A DNA stretch of 64,000 nt from CAVWXT01 sp963759115 (GTDB lineage Bacteria; Planctomycetota; Planctomycetia; Pirellulales; Thermoguttaceae): positions 372,001 through 436,000 of the forward strand of contig CAVWXT010000001.1 in the NCBI GenBank assembly GCA_963759115.1. The letters are read 5' to 3'. Made by a program: the position numbers and the translations under genes. Positions 1 to 9,980 of this stretch are shown here, in pieces. How positions within the stretch are numbered: the stretch's first letter is position 1; each line of letters opens with the position of its first letter. Under the pieces are notes generated by a model that was not told where the DNA came from, searched no databases, and saw only the letters and a list, made by a program, of their open reading frames with translations.

Positions 1-52
1 CCGATTTCACGCGGAGAATGCAAGTAGTAGAGATAGGGATAGCCTATCTATC

Positions 53-259
53 ATGCCTTTTCCCTCCAATAAGCCGCCGAAAGAGCCGACAGAGCGTCGT
101 TGCCCGAATCCCCACTGCGGACGGCAACTGCCGCGCTGGGCGATCGCATGTCCAGATTGCGGGTGGCGGGAATGCCACGTCTGCGGAACGTGGTTTCATC
201 CCGATCCGGACAACCCCTCCTGCCCGTTGTGCCTAGCGCGGTATCCGCTGGTGCTTTGA
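53..259 (+). CDS. small zinc-ribbon protein
   Basis: A 68-residue protein with three Cys-pair knuckles: CPNPHC at about residues 17-22, CPDC at 33-36, CHVC at 41-44 and CPLC near 57-60. This looks like a double zinc ribbon that binds one or two structural zinc ions. There is no signal peptide or membrane segment. The ATG lies close to the left edge of the window, so the upstream context is not visible and no clear Shine-Dalgarno sequence is seen. Cysteine-rich mini-proteins of this sort are common in planctomycetes; the function is unknown. The regular Cys spacing is the only support that this short frame is a gene. Confidence 0.5.
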   Translation: MPFPSNKPPKEPTERRCPNPHCGRQLPRWAIACPDCGWRECHVCGTWFHPDPDNPSCPLCLARYPLVL

Positions 260-530
260 CTGGGGCTCAATGCAAGCCGATGCAAGGTGACGCCGATTCG
301 ACGGCACCACCCGGGGCACCTCAACTCGCCCGCCTCCCGTAACGCCGCATTCTGCAAAGAGTTACGCCGCCGAGCCAGCACACTGGAAATGTGGTGCCGC
401 CAACATGGCGTCGGCATCCGGCTCTTCGCTCTTGGTTCCGATTCAGAAGGTGGCCGCTGGCTGATTACCTTGAGTCCATGTGGAAAGACGATCTGCGGGA
501 ATGGCCGACAGCGTTCGTCTGCAGTTCCTG

Positions 531-1952
531 CTATCCTACCAGCTCTTTCTCAATCTCCTCCAGCGTCTTGCCCTTCGTCTCCGGCAGCCGCCACAAGATG
601 AAGACGAATCCGGCCAGGCAAATCGCGGCATAGAGCCAGAAGGTGGCGGCCGAACCGAGCCGCTTGTTCAACAGCGGAAACGTATAGGTGAGCACGAAGC
701 ACGCGATCCACAACGAGGAAACTGCCACCGACATGGCCGCGCCGCGGATGCGGTTGGGGAAGATCTCGGAGATCACGACCCAGGTCACCGGCGCCAGCGA
801 CATGGCGTAGCACCCGATGGCCGCCAGCACCAGCAAGAGCATGGGCAACCCTTTGACCTCGTTAAAGTAGCAGTCGCCGATAACCATGTAGATGAAGGCC
901 AGCCACGAGGCCCCCAGCAACATCAGCGGCCGGCGGCCGGCCCGATCGACCACCCCCAGGGCGACAAAGGTGAACGCCAGGTTCACGGAGCCGGTCCAGG
1001 CGATGTTCTTCAGCACGTCGGAAATGTCGTACCCGGCATCCCGGAAGATTTCCTCGGCATAGTTGAAGATCACGTTGATGCCGCACCATTGTTGGAACAC
1101 GGCCAGAACGACCCCCAGCACCAGCACTCTCGCCATCTTCGGGTGCAGCAACTCGCGGAAATCCACCTTGTCCGATTCGCCCGCCCGCGAGGCCTCGAAC
1201 TCTGCCAAGGCAGCCGACGCGTAACGGTCGCCGCCGATCCTGGCGAGCACGCCGCCGGCTTCCTGCGACCGGCCGTTCTTGGCCAGCCACCGCGGGCTTT
1301 CGGGCACCGCAAACATGCCGAGCACGAACAGCAGCGACGGCAGGGCCGTCAGCCCGAACATCCAGCGCCAGCCCACCAACACGAACCACGACCCCGCCAG
1401 GAATTCGTCGCTCGCGCCCGGAGGCAATTCGCGCACGATCCACCAGTTCACGAACTGCGCCAACAGAATGCCGATGACGATGGCCAACTGGTTGATCGAC
1501 ACCAGGCGGCCGCGCATCTCGGCCGGCGCCACCTCGGCGATGTACATCGGCGAGAGATTCGAGGCCAGCCCGATGGCCACGCCGCCCAGAATCCGCCAGA
1601 GAACGAAGACCGCGAAGTTCGGCGCCAGGGCGTTGCCCAGCGAGGTCACGGCGAAGAGCATCGCGCAGAGGCTGAGCAAGTGCTTGCGGCCGAATCGGTC
1701 GCTCAGCCCGCCGGCCAGCAGCGCGCCCACGAGGCAACCCAACAGGGCGCAACTGTTGGCCCAGCCCTTGACCAGCTCGCCGCTGAGATCGAAGTATCGC
1801 TCAAAGAACGGCTTAGCGCCGCCGATGACGACCCAATCGTAGCCGAACAGCAATCCGCCCAGCGCGGCCACGAGCGAAATCATCCAGATGTAGCCGTAGT
1901 TGTACCGGCAGACGGTCGCGGAGTCGGGAGCGGTCGCACGTGTGTCTTGCAT
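531..1952 (-). CDS. sugar-porter family MFS permease
   Basis: A 473-residue, 12-helix major facilitator of the sugar porter family (XylE/GalP/GLUT type), the usual length for the family. Diagnostic motifs are visible: SDRFGRK in the loop after helix 2, PESPRWL before the central loop, DRAGRRPL in the second half, and PETKGKTLEE at the C terminus. QQWCGINVIFNY corresponds to the QQ-x(2)-G-IN substrate-site motif of helix 7. It probably imports a hexose or pentose with protons across the inner membrane. It lies immediately downstream of, and on the same strand as, the GH2 gene, so a coupled hydrolysis-and-uptake role is likely. The frame is intact. Confidence 0.93.
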   Translation of the reverse strand: MQDTRATAPDSATVCRYNYGYIWMISLVAALGGLLFGYDWVVIGGAKPFFERYFDLSGELVKGWANSCALLGCLVGALLAGGLSDRFGRKHLLSLCAMLFAVTSLGNALAPNFAVFVLWRILGGVAIGLASNLSPMYIAEVAPAEMRGRLVSINQLAIVIGILLAQFVNWWIVRELPPGASDEFLAGSWFVLVGWRWMFGLTALPSLLFVLGMFAVPESPRWLAKNGRSQEAGGVLARIGGDRYASAALAEFEASRAGESDKVDFRELLHPKMARVLVLGVVLAVFQQWCGINVIFNYAEEIFRDAGYDISDVLKNIAWTGSVNLAFTFVALGVVDRAGRRPLMLLGASWLAFIYMVIGDCYFNEVKGLPMLLLVLAAIGCYAMSLAPVTWVVISEIFPNRIRGAAMSVAVSSLWIACFVLTYTFPLLNKRLGSAATFWLYAAICLAGFVFILWRLPETKGKTLEEIEKELVG

Positions 1953-2019
1953 GGTCGGGTTGGCTTTCAGTTCATCCGAAAACTTCGTATGACTCAGATC
2001 CTGGCGAGGGCGAGGAACC

Positions 2020-4918
2020 CTATTCCGTTGGCTGCCGCGCCAAGCCCGCGATCGCCTCCTTCGTCACCTCCACCTTGGGGTCGAACCGCTCGCCGGCCAT
2101 GTAATCGAGCAGGCTGCGGCGCATCTGGTGGGCGACGACGTTCTCGGCCAGTCCGTGCTGAAGATCCATGCTGCACACCAGCAGCTTTCCCTTGCCGAGC
2201 TTCGCCTCGAAAGCCAGCGCCAACTTGCGGGCGGTGAACCAATCGTCGATGACTTGGACGATCGGCTGCAACTCGCGGGGGAGGCCGTCGAGAATCATCG
2301 GGCCGGAGCGGGTCACGAGATACCACCATTGCCAGTTGCTATGAAAATCGGTGGGGAATTGAGCCAGCGCGGCGTGCTTCGGGTCGCAGAGAATGCCCAG
2401 CGTCGTCGGCGACTGGCGGCGGGTCCAGGCGGTGTTCCAGAAGATGGAGGAAAAGCCCAGTGCGATGGGCGCCTTCTCGGCGCCGCGGACCTGCCGGGGC
2501 GGAATCAGCAGCAGCACCTTGCCGCCGGCATCGAGCGCCGCGAGGGCCTTGGCGTCCAGTTCTTCCGCGATCAGCACGTCCTGAGCCGGCTCCGCATCCA
2601 ATTGGGACGGATAGACCCAGACGTCCCAGTCGTTCTCGGCCTTGGCTGCCTCGATGCCCACCACGAGCTTGTAACGCGCCGGCGCGGGTGCCTTGCGAGC
2701 GCTGCGCTCACGTGCCCCAACGCGATGCCGTTGTCAACCAGTATGGTCCTCGGCGGCAGCGTGCCGCCGGCCACGACGGCGCCGTCGTCCGCCACGAGCT
2801 TCCACGCCGCCGTGGCGTTGGGGATCGTCGCGGCGCCGAAATGCGCGACCTCGACGTCGGCCTCGAATGTCTCGTCGGTCGTGAACACGCGCTTCCGCAT
2901 CCGCGCCAGCGGCACGGTGGCGCCGCAGAAGCGGTGGAATTGCTCCGCGCTCACGTAGCCTTTCGACTCCCAAAACGGATCGAGCACGCCGACCAGCGCC
3001 GTGCCTTGGCCGGGAAAGTCGTGCAGGTCGAGCAGTTCGAAGCCGCCCATGCCCGGCGTGCGCAGCGCCGATTCGATCTCTTCCTTGTAGCACAGCGTTT
3101 GCAGCTTGCCCGAGGCCAGCAAGAAGGGTCGCGCCAGCTCGCCCATGCCATGCGCTGCGAGCCTCTCGCGGAAGATCTCGAAGTTCTTCGGCTTCAGGTA
3201 ACCGGTGTACTTGGCAGTCTCGTCGAAATTGGGATAGACGCACCATTGGCCGATCTCGTGGCTGATGACCGGCACGGCACGCTTCTGGATAAAGTCGCGG
3301 TAATCGGTGGCGGTTTCCGGCGGAAGCGCGTTGATGCGCGACTTCAGACCGCTGCCCCAGGCCTGGATGCGGGGGCCGGGCACGACGTGAAACTGGTTTT
3401 CGGGCAACTCCGGCCAGGCGGCGGCGCTGGTGTAGAGCCGTCGCGAGTCGGCCGCCTTGTAGTGCTCGACCCACTTGGCGAGATAGGCCGCATGATTCTT
3501 CCCGGCCGGCTCGTTGCCGTAGGCCATCAGCACGAACGACGGGTGATTGCCGTACCGCTTCAGGATGCAATCGGCTTCGTCGTAAATCCAGCGGTCCAGC
3601 GGCTTGCCATCGCCGATGGTGGCTGAATTATTGGCCCACGACGCGCACTCGACGTGGAAGTAGAACCCCAGTTCGTCGGCCGCCACGAAGGCCGCCTCCG
3701 GCGGGCACCACGAATGGAACCGCATCAGGTTCAGCCCGTGGGCCTTGGCCGCGCCGATGATCCGCTTCCACTTGGCAACGTCGGTGGGCGGATGGCCCGT
3801 CTTGGGGAAGATGCAGCATTCCAGCGTCCCGCGGATAAAAATCTTTCGGCCGTTGAGCGTGAGTTGCGTGCCCTGGGCGGCGATTTCCCGAAACCCGAAC
3901 GTATCCGTCACTACGTCGCTCTGCCGTGAGTCTTTGGTTTCGAGCCGGGTCTCCACTTCGTAAAGGTTGGGCGCGAATTCGCTCCAAGGTTTTGGCGGCT
4001 TGTCTATCCTGACGCCCAGGGTCTGTTTGTCTTCGGTGGTAAGGATGTGCCCCCGCCCATCAGGCGTGGTACCGCGCCCGTAACTGAAAGTGACACTTGC
4101 GCGACCGCTGGCATTGGCGGTTCCCTTCTCGCGAACCTCGGTGCGGATCGTGCCGGCCACCGAGTCAAAGAGGGTATTGCGCAGCGCACCTCAACCTCCA
4201 ACGTGCCGTCGCTGTGGGGAAACACGCGCTGGTTCTCGATCCAGATTCCGTCGCGGGCCGCCAGTTCGATCCGCCCCACAATGCCGTTCCAGTTGCCCTG
4301 CGTATGGTCGCTAACGCTGTGCGAATTCTCGCCCACATTCACGATCATGCGGTTATCGACCCGGATCGTGATCCGGTGTTTGCCGGGCGTGATCGGATCG
4401 AGATCGTATTGGTGCGGCGTGGAAAGGCTGTTGCACGTGCCGGCCGGCCTCTCGTCGATCCAGACGCGCGTCTCCCAGTGAGGGCGTTCCAGCACGAGCG
4501 CGACGTGCTTGTTCAGCCACTCGCTCGGAATTTCCACGTCGCGTTGGTACCACGCCGCCCCGACGTAGTATTTCTCGGGCTGGAGCCAGAAGGGCACTTT
4601 CACGTTGCCCGGCTGGCGATACGGTTCATAGTCCGGCGACGTGAACCAGGAGCGGTCGACGATGTTGCCGGTCCACCTGGTGCCGACGGTCACTTCGTCG
4701 CCTACGCCTTGTGCCGGGAGCGAGCCGGGCAACCGGATGCTCTCGGGCAGGGTGCGCTCGTGCCAGCGATCATCCAGGCCGGCATCGGATCGGTCCAGTT
4801 GGAAACGCCACGGGCCCGCCAGCGACATTGCCTGGCCGGCGAGGCTTGCCGGACTGCTCCCGCACACGGCCGCCATCACGGCGAACATCACCCCCCACCG
4901 AATCGTGCTGGCCATCAT
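2020..4918 (-). CDS. secreted glycoside hydrolase family 2 protein, frame broken twice
   Basis: The ATG at 4918 follows AAGGAG at 6-nt spacing. The protein opens with a signal peptide (hydrophobic stretch after MMASTIRW, Ala-rich cleavage region), then a sugar-binding jelly roll (SLAGPWRFQLD), an immunoglobulin-like domain and a TIM barrel. GNEP (in AYGNEPAGKNH) holds the acid/base Glu and SHEIGQW the nucleophile Glu, so this is a beta-galactosidase/beta-glucuronidase-like enzyme of about 965 residues. Two net -1 shifts split it, near 4176-4182 and 2692-2698. Both sit beside short A runs and restore good homology when one base is added. It could be a recent pseudogene or carry assembly errors. 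It sits upstream of a sugar-porter permease on the same strand. Confidence 0.85.
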
Positions 4919-5087
4919 AGGGTCTCCTTGCCACAAAGGGTCAACGGCGAAGCATCTTTCTCCGCTGCCGCGCAGATCAAGCAAGTACCGGGTTTGGCGT
5001 GCAGCGGACACCACATTATAGAAGGCCGGCAGGGGCTCGCCACCAGGGCGCCGAGGTTTTCTGGCAGAAGGATTGCACGCCCGTTTA

Positions 5088-5227
5088 GAGACCGTCCGCC
5101 TTTGGAGTGCGGCGATTTATCGCCGCTTTTCTTGCGTACGGTGGTCGATGAGGGACCGTTTCAGCCCGTCCACGAAAAGCGGCGATAAATCGCCGCACTC
5201 CAAAGTTGCGGAAAGGCGGACGGTCTC
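5088..5227. repeat. 140-bp MITE-like palindrome
   Basis: Terminal arms gagaccgtccgcc and ggcggacggtctc are perfect inverted repeats. Inside them lie two copies, in opposite orientation, of an arm containing gcggcgatttatcgccgc, which is itself a perfect 7-bp stem with a TTTA loop. The whole unit folds into nested hairpins and carries no gene. It fits a REP/MITE-type intergenic element. Confidence 0.8.
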
Positions 5228-5970
5228 TTTCCGGGCCTTTCCGGCGCAGCCGGTGCTGGGCCCGGCGTTTACGCCTTGTCATTACCCACATTTTGTCCCG
5301 TAGGGACGTACGATAGTAGCCCAGCAGTTTACTGCTGGGAGGAATAGGAAGGATATATTGTATTGTAAGTCCCGTAGGGACGACCGAATGGGAAATTCGC
5401 GGATCATTTTCGGTCGTCCCTACGGGACGAAACTGGTATCGGTTCCCCTTCTCCCCAGCGATGAATCGCTGGGCTAGTGCGTCTCTGAAAACGTTTGATC
5501 GGTGGGGTGCGAGTCCCCACCAGGTTTGCGTTACAAACCTGTAACCGAAAGTAACCGCGTCTCCGCGAGGAGGGGTGGGAAGCAACCGGAGGTGAATGAC
5601 CAGTCCGTAGGATAACGAACCTGATTCGGCCAAGCCTGTCGGGGAGCCTGCTAGCCAATGGCGAACCTCCGACCGCGTGACGGCGTTCCCTCCGATCCGT
5701 CCAGATCTGCCCGGGGGATAGACGCGGCGGCCCATCCGGCTGAGGTAACGTGCGAAAGCCGTGATGGGGAGATGGCAACACGGTGGTTGAGGACGGAATG
5801 GTCGGAAGGTCAAACGTCGTAAGGAGAGAGACCTGGAAGGAAGCAGGACGGAGTTCATTGTCCCTGATAAGGATAGGAAGAACCGGCCGTCCAGGAGTCA
5901 GAGCACCCATAGTAGCGACGAAACCGGGTAACGCCGGGGGAGCGAAGGGGTGCAGGAAGATGGATGCGTG

Positions 5971-7308
5971 ATGTCCGAGCCACGGGAAAGAAACCATCCC
6001 CCGGTGACAGTGCCGTTCGCGGCTACTCCCGCCGGAGAGCCTCCGTCGATTCGCGACTGGGCGAACCCGTGTGTCTGGACGGACCGCATGTTGGCGACAC
6101 TCGAACAAGGAGTGCGAGGAGGAAGATGGCACACGCTGATCGACAAGGTGTACGCGCCGCTGAACCTGTTTGCCGCCCGCAGCCATGTGATCGGCAACCG
6201 GGGAGCAGCGGGGGTGGACCATCAATCGGTCGAGGGCTTTCAGGCCAATGGCCAGAAAGAACTGGACAGGCTGCACGAGGCACTGCGGACCAATGCGTAT
6301 CGTCCGCAGGCCGTGCGGCGAGTCTGGATTCCGAAACCGGGCAGCAAGGAGCAGCGGCCGTTGGGGGTTCCGACCGTGCGTGACCGCGTGGTGCAAACCG
6401 CGCTGTTGCACGTGCTGGAACCGATCTTCGACGCCACGTTTTCGCAAGCCAGTTACGGGTTTCGACACGGACGAGGGTGTCATCACGCCCTGGAACGGGT
6501 CGAGGAACTGCTCGGCGCTGGTCGCGTCTACGTGGTGGACGCGGACCTCAAGAGTTACTTTGACACGATCTCGAAGCCACGGCTGATGGCGCAACTGCGC
6601 GAGAAGGTGTCGGACAGCCGGGTGTTGCGTTTGGTGGAGATGTTCCTGGAGCAAGGCGTGATGGACAACCTGCGGGAGTGGACGCCCGAAACGGGCACGC
6701 CCCAAGGAGCAGTCCTCTCGCCCCTTCTGGCCAACATCTACCTCAACCCGCTGGACCACGTGCTGGACGACGCCGGTTTCGCGCTGGTCCGTTATGCAGA
6801 CGACTTCGTGATCTTGTGCAAGACTCGCGAGGAGGCGGAAGCGGCCTTGGCGATGGTGCAACGTTGGGTCAACGAAAACGAGTTGACCCTGCATCCGACC
6901 AAAACCAAGATCGTGGACGCCCGCATCGAGGGTTTCGATTTTCTGGGCTATCGCTTCCGCGGCGACTTGCGTGTGCCGCGGCAAAAGAGCCTGCGGAAAC
7001 TCAAGGAGGCGGTCCGCGCGAAGACCAAGCGCACGAACGGGCATGACCTGCCCTTCACGTGTGCTCGACTGACGCGGCAACTTCGCGGCTGGTTCATCTA
7101 CTTCCGCCATTGTCGCGGGTCGGTTTTCCGCCAACTGGACGGCTGGATTCGTGGTCGGCTGCGTAGCATGTTGCGGCGGCGACAGAAACGGCGCGGACGG
7201 GGCCGCGGAAGGGACCAGCAGCGTTGGCCCAATCGCTTCTTCGACGAGCAAGGGCTGTATTCCCTGCAAACCGCCCATGTCTGTTTCGCTCAACCCTTTC
7301 GGAGGTAA
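5971..7308 (+). CDS. ltrA: group II intron reverse transcriptase/maturase
   Basis: About 445 residues. The reverse transcriptase domain is well marked: IPKPGSKEQRPLG (RT1/2), GFRHGRGCHHAL (RT2/3), VVDADLKSYFDTI with the first catalytic Asp, GTPQGAVLSPLLANIYL (RT4), and the YADD catalytic box in RYADDFVIL. FLGYRF opens RT7, and the thumb/maturase X domain follows (LRGWFIYFRH). The C terminus is short and Arg-rich with no HNH nuclease. ATG 5971 is chosen because MSEPRERN begins the conserved part; a GTG at 5950 is in frame. The protein promotes splicing and reverse splicing of the surrounding intron RNA. The frame is intact. Confidence 0.93.
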   Translation: MSEPRERNHPPVTVPFAATPAGEPPSIRDWANPCVWTDRMLATLEQGVRGGRWHTLIDKVYAPLNLFAARSHVIGNRGAAGVDHQSVEGFQANGQKELDRLHEALRTNAYRPQAVRRVWIPKPGSKEQRPLGVPTVRDRVVQTALLHVLEPIFDATFSQASYGFRHGRGCHHALERVEELLGAGRVYVVDADLKSYFDTISKPRLMAQLREKVSDSRVLRLVEMFLEQGVMDNLREWTPETGTPQGAVLSPLLANIYLNPLDHVLDDAGFALVRYADDFVILCKTREEAEAALAMVQRWVNENELTLHPTKTKIVDARIEGFDFLGYRFRGDLRVPRQKSLRKLKEAVRAKTKRTNGHDLPFTCARLTRQLRGWFIYFRHCRGSVFRQLDGWIRGRLRSMLRRRQKRRGRGRGRDQQRWPNRFFDEQGLYSLQTAHVCFAQPFRR

Positions 7309-7322
7309 CACCATCAACTGGA

Positions 7323-7357
7323 GAGCCGGATGCGGGAAATCCGCCAGTCCGGTTCGG
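7323..7357 (+). ncRNA. group II intron domain V
   Basis: The segment gagccggatgcgggaaat followed by ccgccagtccggttcgg folds into the typical 34-nt catalytic hairpin, with the AGC triad in the basal stem and a GAAA tetraloop. It lies 15 nt after the maturase stop codon, as expected for an intron with the gene in domain IV. Confidence 0.8.
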
Positions 7358-7565
7358 AGGGAGGGGGGCCGCAACCCAATGCGGCCTCCCTACCTCTATC
7401 TGTCAAACGACCCTACGGGTCGAAAACCCTCGCATTTATCGCAATATTACGCTACGAGATGTGGGTAACGACAAGGCGTTTACCCCAGGTGGTGTTCTTG
7501 TATCGTCCTGCCGCGGGACTAAAATGCATGTTGGCAGTCTGAACCTGAACCTGGAGGGCCTCGCC

Positions 7566-8132
7566 ATGACCGTTCCGAAACGAGTTTTGCCGTTCCTGCT
7601 GGTTGCTCCGCTGATGATTGTCGCTGTCTCCTGCGTGGACTCAAAGCATCCCCTCTCCGACGAGAAGACCTCGAAAATCGACGAGCGCCTGATCGGCACG
7701 TGGCAAGACGAGGACAAGACGACGTGGCGCGTCACGAAGAGCGCCGCTGCGAAGAACTCTTTGGCACTCGAGTGGAAGAAGAAAGGCCAGGATGACTCCG
7801 GCAAAGCGATTGTGTTCACCACCGTAATCAAAACGAAGAACTACCTGAGCATCAGGGACACGACGGACGAGACGCCCAAGGATCAGAAGGAGGCGTACAA
7901 TATCTACCAATATCGCCTGATCGACAACGACACGGTCGAACTGCGGGGTATGCGTCCCGAAGTCTTGAAGAAGGCCATCGAGGGGAAACTCCTGACGGGC
8001 ACGATCCTCAAAGACAACGTGCCCACGATCACCGACTCGCCCGACGTAATCAAAAGCTACCTGGAAGCCCATGCCGACGAGTGTTACCCGGTGAAAACCG
8101 ACCTCATGCTGACTTTCAAGCGGCAGAAATGA
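7566..8132 (+). CDS. putative lipoprotein
   Basis: 188 residues. ATG 7566 follows ggagg at about 8 nt. The N terminus is a lipoprotein signal: basic MTVPKR, a hydrophobic stretch, then a lipobox ending at the Cys of AVSC near residue 25. The mature part contains LIGTWQDEDKTTW, a short motif typical of planctomycete lipoproteins with a lipocalin-like beta fold (inference). The rest is mixed and charged, with no catalytic motif recognised. It is probably anchored to a membrane facing the periplasm. It stands alone, separated from the intron by about 160 bp and convergent with the next gene. Function unknown. Confidence 0.7.
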   Translation: MTVPKRVLPFLLVAPLMIVAVSCVDSKHPLSDEKTSKIDERLIGTWQDEDKTTWRVTKSAAAKNSLALEWKKKGQDDSGKAIVFTTVIKTKNYLSIRDTTDETPKDQKEAYNIYQYRLIDNDTVELRGMRPEVLKKAIEGKLLTGTILKDNVPTITDSPDVIKSYLEAHADECYPVKTDLMLTFKRQK

Positions 8133-8140
8133 GCGTTGAG

Positions 8141-9771
8141 TCAACTGCGGTGCGACACCCAACGGTCAAGGTCCATCGTTCTCGCTCTCCGGCGCGTCGG
8201 TTCTTTCGCCCGCTTCGGACGTCGAGCCGGCCGCGTTCTTGGGAGCGCCTTCTTCGACGATTCGGCGCTGCCGGCCGTCTTCGTGGGCTTCGGCGCGACC
8301 CGCTGGGCCGCCCGGATGCCGTGGAGCGCCGCCACCGCCGCCCGCGACACGAAGATGTCGCGGTCCTTCACGGCCAATTGCAGCGGCGGAATGGACTTCT
8401 TCGTGCCGATCACCTGCAGCACTTCGCAGACTTCGATCCGGGAAAACGAATCGCCGATCGCCAACTGGGCGACCACCGCTTCCTCCGCAATCGGACCGTA
8501 GGACTTGAGCGCCTGGCCGGCGTCCCTTCGCACCGACATGTTAGACAACTGGCGGGCAATCGGCTCAATCGCCTCTTCCGGCTTGTACTTCATCACGGCC
8601 TCGATCAGCGGCCGCAGCACCAGGGGCGATCGCTCGGCCTTCACCATCCGCAGCAGCACGGGGACGCTCTCCTCGGTCGACCAGTTCACCAGCGCCCTGG
8701 CGGCGCTCATGCGATGAGAGATGGCCGCGTCTTCCAACAACACCGATTCGAGGGCTTGGGCCACCTGGCGATCGGGCGCGATCGGGAACGTCGCCTCCAG
8801 CAGCTTCAAACGTTTCGTAATGATCGTGTCGCTGCCGGACGCCAAATCGGCCACGGCGGCCTCGCTCTCGTTGGCGGGCGGTCTTGCCGTCAGGGTTGGC
8901 GCGGCTGCGGCCGCCGGCTTCGAGGCCGCGGGAGCGCCTGGCTTCGCAACCGTCCCCGCCGGCGTCGCCGGGGGCGCTGCGATGGCGGTCGGAACGTCCG
9001 GCTTGCCGGGCTTCTCCAACGGCACGGCCGGCGGCGGGCTGACCGGCGCCTTCGGCACGACGTCAGCCTCGCGCTGGGATGGAACGGGCGATGCCGATTG
9101 GGGAGACGGGCCGGCCGGGACAAGGACCAGTTCGGCCGGGCTCTTCTTCTTGGTCTCTCTGCCTGGTGCAATCTTCCGCGGGCCGCTGTTGTCGTCCGGC
9201 TTCGACTTCGCGGCGGCCGGCGGCGCCGACGACGCCTGCGGCTTGGCAACCTCCGCCAGTGGGCTCGTCTGATTCATGCGTCTGACCGTATCGACCACGA
9301 TCAGCAGCACGACAACGACCGCCACCCCGATGACGATCTTCGCGCCGGGCAGACTCATCACCTGGGCGTAGAGCGACGGCCGGGCGGGGGCGCGGGCCTC
9401 GGAACGCTCCACCAAGTCCTCCAGCACGCCGATTAGCGGCCGGCTCGCCGGCGCGGGGCCTGCACGTCGTGCGTCGCCGCCGACTCCTGCTGCACTTTGG
9501 CCCGGAGCCGCGCGTCGTAGGCGGCCTTCTTGGCGGGACTCAACAGGCACACGCGGGCTGCAGAAATCTCATTCAAGAGCCGCTGCGACAAGTCGGCATG
9601 CCGGCCCGTTTGGTAGTTGCGCAGATGGGCCATCCGCTGGTCGGCCGCGGCCTGGATCACGTCGGCATCGCTCTCGAACTTCTGGACCGCCAGCAGGCGG
9701 TAGTAGTCGGCCGGCTGTTCGTCGGGTGGAATTCCGAGCCATTTATGGTATGGATCGAAGTTCTGCCCCAT
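8141..9771 (-). CDS. J-like N-terminal domain, membrane and HEAT-repeat protein (frameshifted)
   Basis: Starting at ATG 9771 (GGAGA upstream), residues 1-100 form a planctomycete J-domain-like helical module: DPYHKWLGIPP, ADYYRLLAV, then RLLNEISAARVCLL and KKAAYD. The HPD motif of true DnaJ proteins is absent, so DnaK stimulation is unlikely. The frame shifts (net -1) near 9450-9458 and continues into a transmembrane helix (VIGVAVVVVLLIVV), a long Pro/Ala/Lys-rich linker and C-terminal HEAT-like helical repeats. Adding one base joins the parts into about 540 residues, the architecture expected for this family. It may be a membrane scaffold; the function is unknown. Confidence 0.72.
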
Positions 9772-9980
9772 CGCAGGATTCTCCCGCTGCTTAACCCCCC
9801 CTCGCCGAGATCGAGACTCGCTTTCGTCCCCCATTAGGACAAAGCTAAGCCATTGCCATTGGCAGGTCAATCCCCCCGACCAATGGAACCACAATGGTAT
9901 CAGTTGGTTGCGCTATCATTCTGGTCGAACAACGTGAGCCCCGGTTGACGTTCTTCGTCCAGGCGGTTATCCAATGGGAC

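Larger units (their letters stand above)
5477..7399 (+). mobile_element. group II intron with internal maturase gene
   Basis: A ribozyme-type retroelement. The proposed 5' end is GTGCGTC at 5477, matching the GUGYG start consensus; an alternative is GTGCGAG at 5507. About 490 bp of structured non-coding sequence (domains I-III) precedes the reverse transcriptase gene. Domain V lies at 7323-7357 and a domain VI-like hairpin follows, ending in ctacctctat near 7399. The encoded protein has no HNH endonuclease domain, so it probably spreads by the endonuclease-independent route. The intron sits inside a palindromic repeat, not in a gene. Boundaries are inferred from consensus and could move by a few bases. 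Confidence 0.82.
5265..7487. repeat. palindromic repeat array interrupted by the group II intron
   Basis: The outer ends match each other as inverted repeats: acgccttgtcattacccac near 5270-5288 against the complement of gtgggtaacgacaaggcgt near 7458-7478. Between them the palindrome gtcccgtagggac or its variant (ccctacggg core) occurs near 5298, 5371, 5413 and 7410. A further palindrome, ccagcgatgaatcgctgg, precedes the intron. The array is about 300 bp without the intron. Confidence 0.7.

Noticed and set aside
287..520. Small + strand gene between the zinc-ribbon gene and the MFS gene
   Set aside because: The open frame has no RBS, no recognisable domain, and runs into the 3' end of the MFS gene.
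480..2237. Long + strand open frame of 585 codons
   Set aside because: It is antisense to the MFS permease gene, rich in Arg, Gln and His, with no domain; a GC-rich shadow frame.
8081..9436. 451-codon + strand frame
   Set aside because: Arg-rich shadow opposite the HEAT-repeat protein.
9433..9894. Separate DnaJ protein
   Set aside because: No HPD motif, and the sequence continues into the HEAT protein after one frame correction; treated as a single gene.
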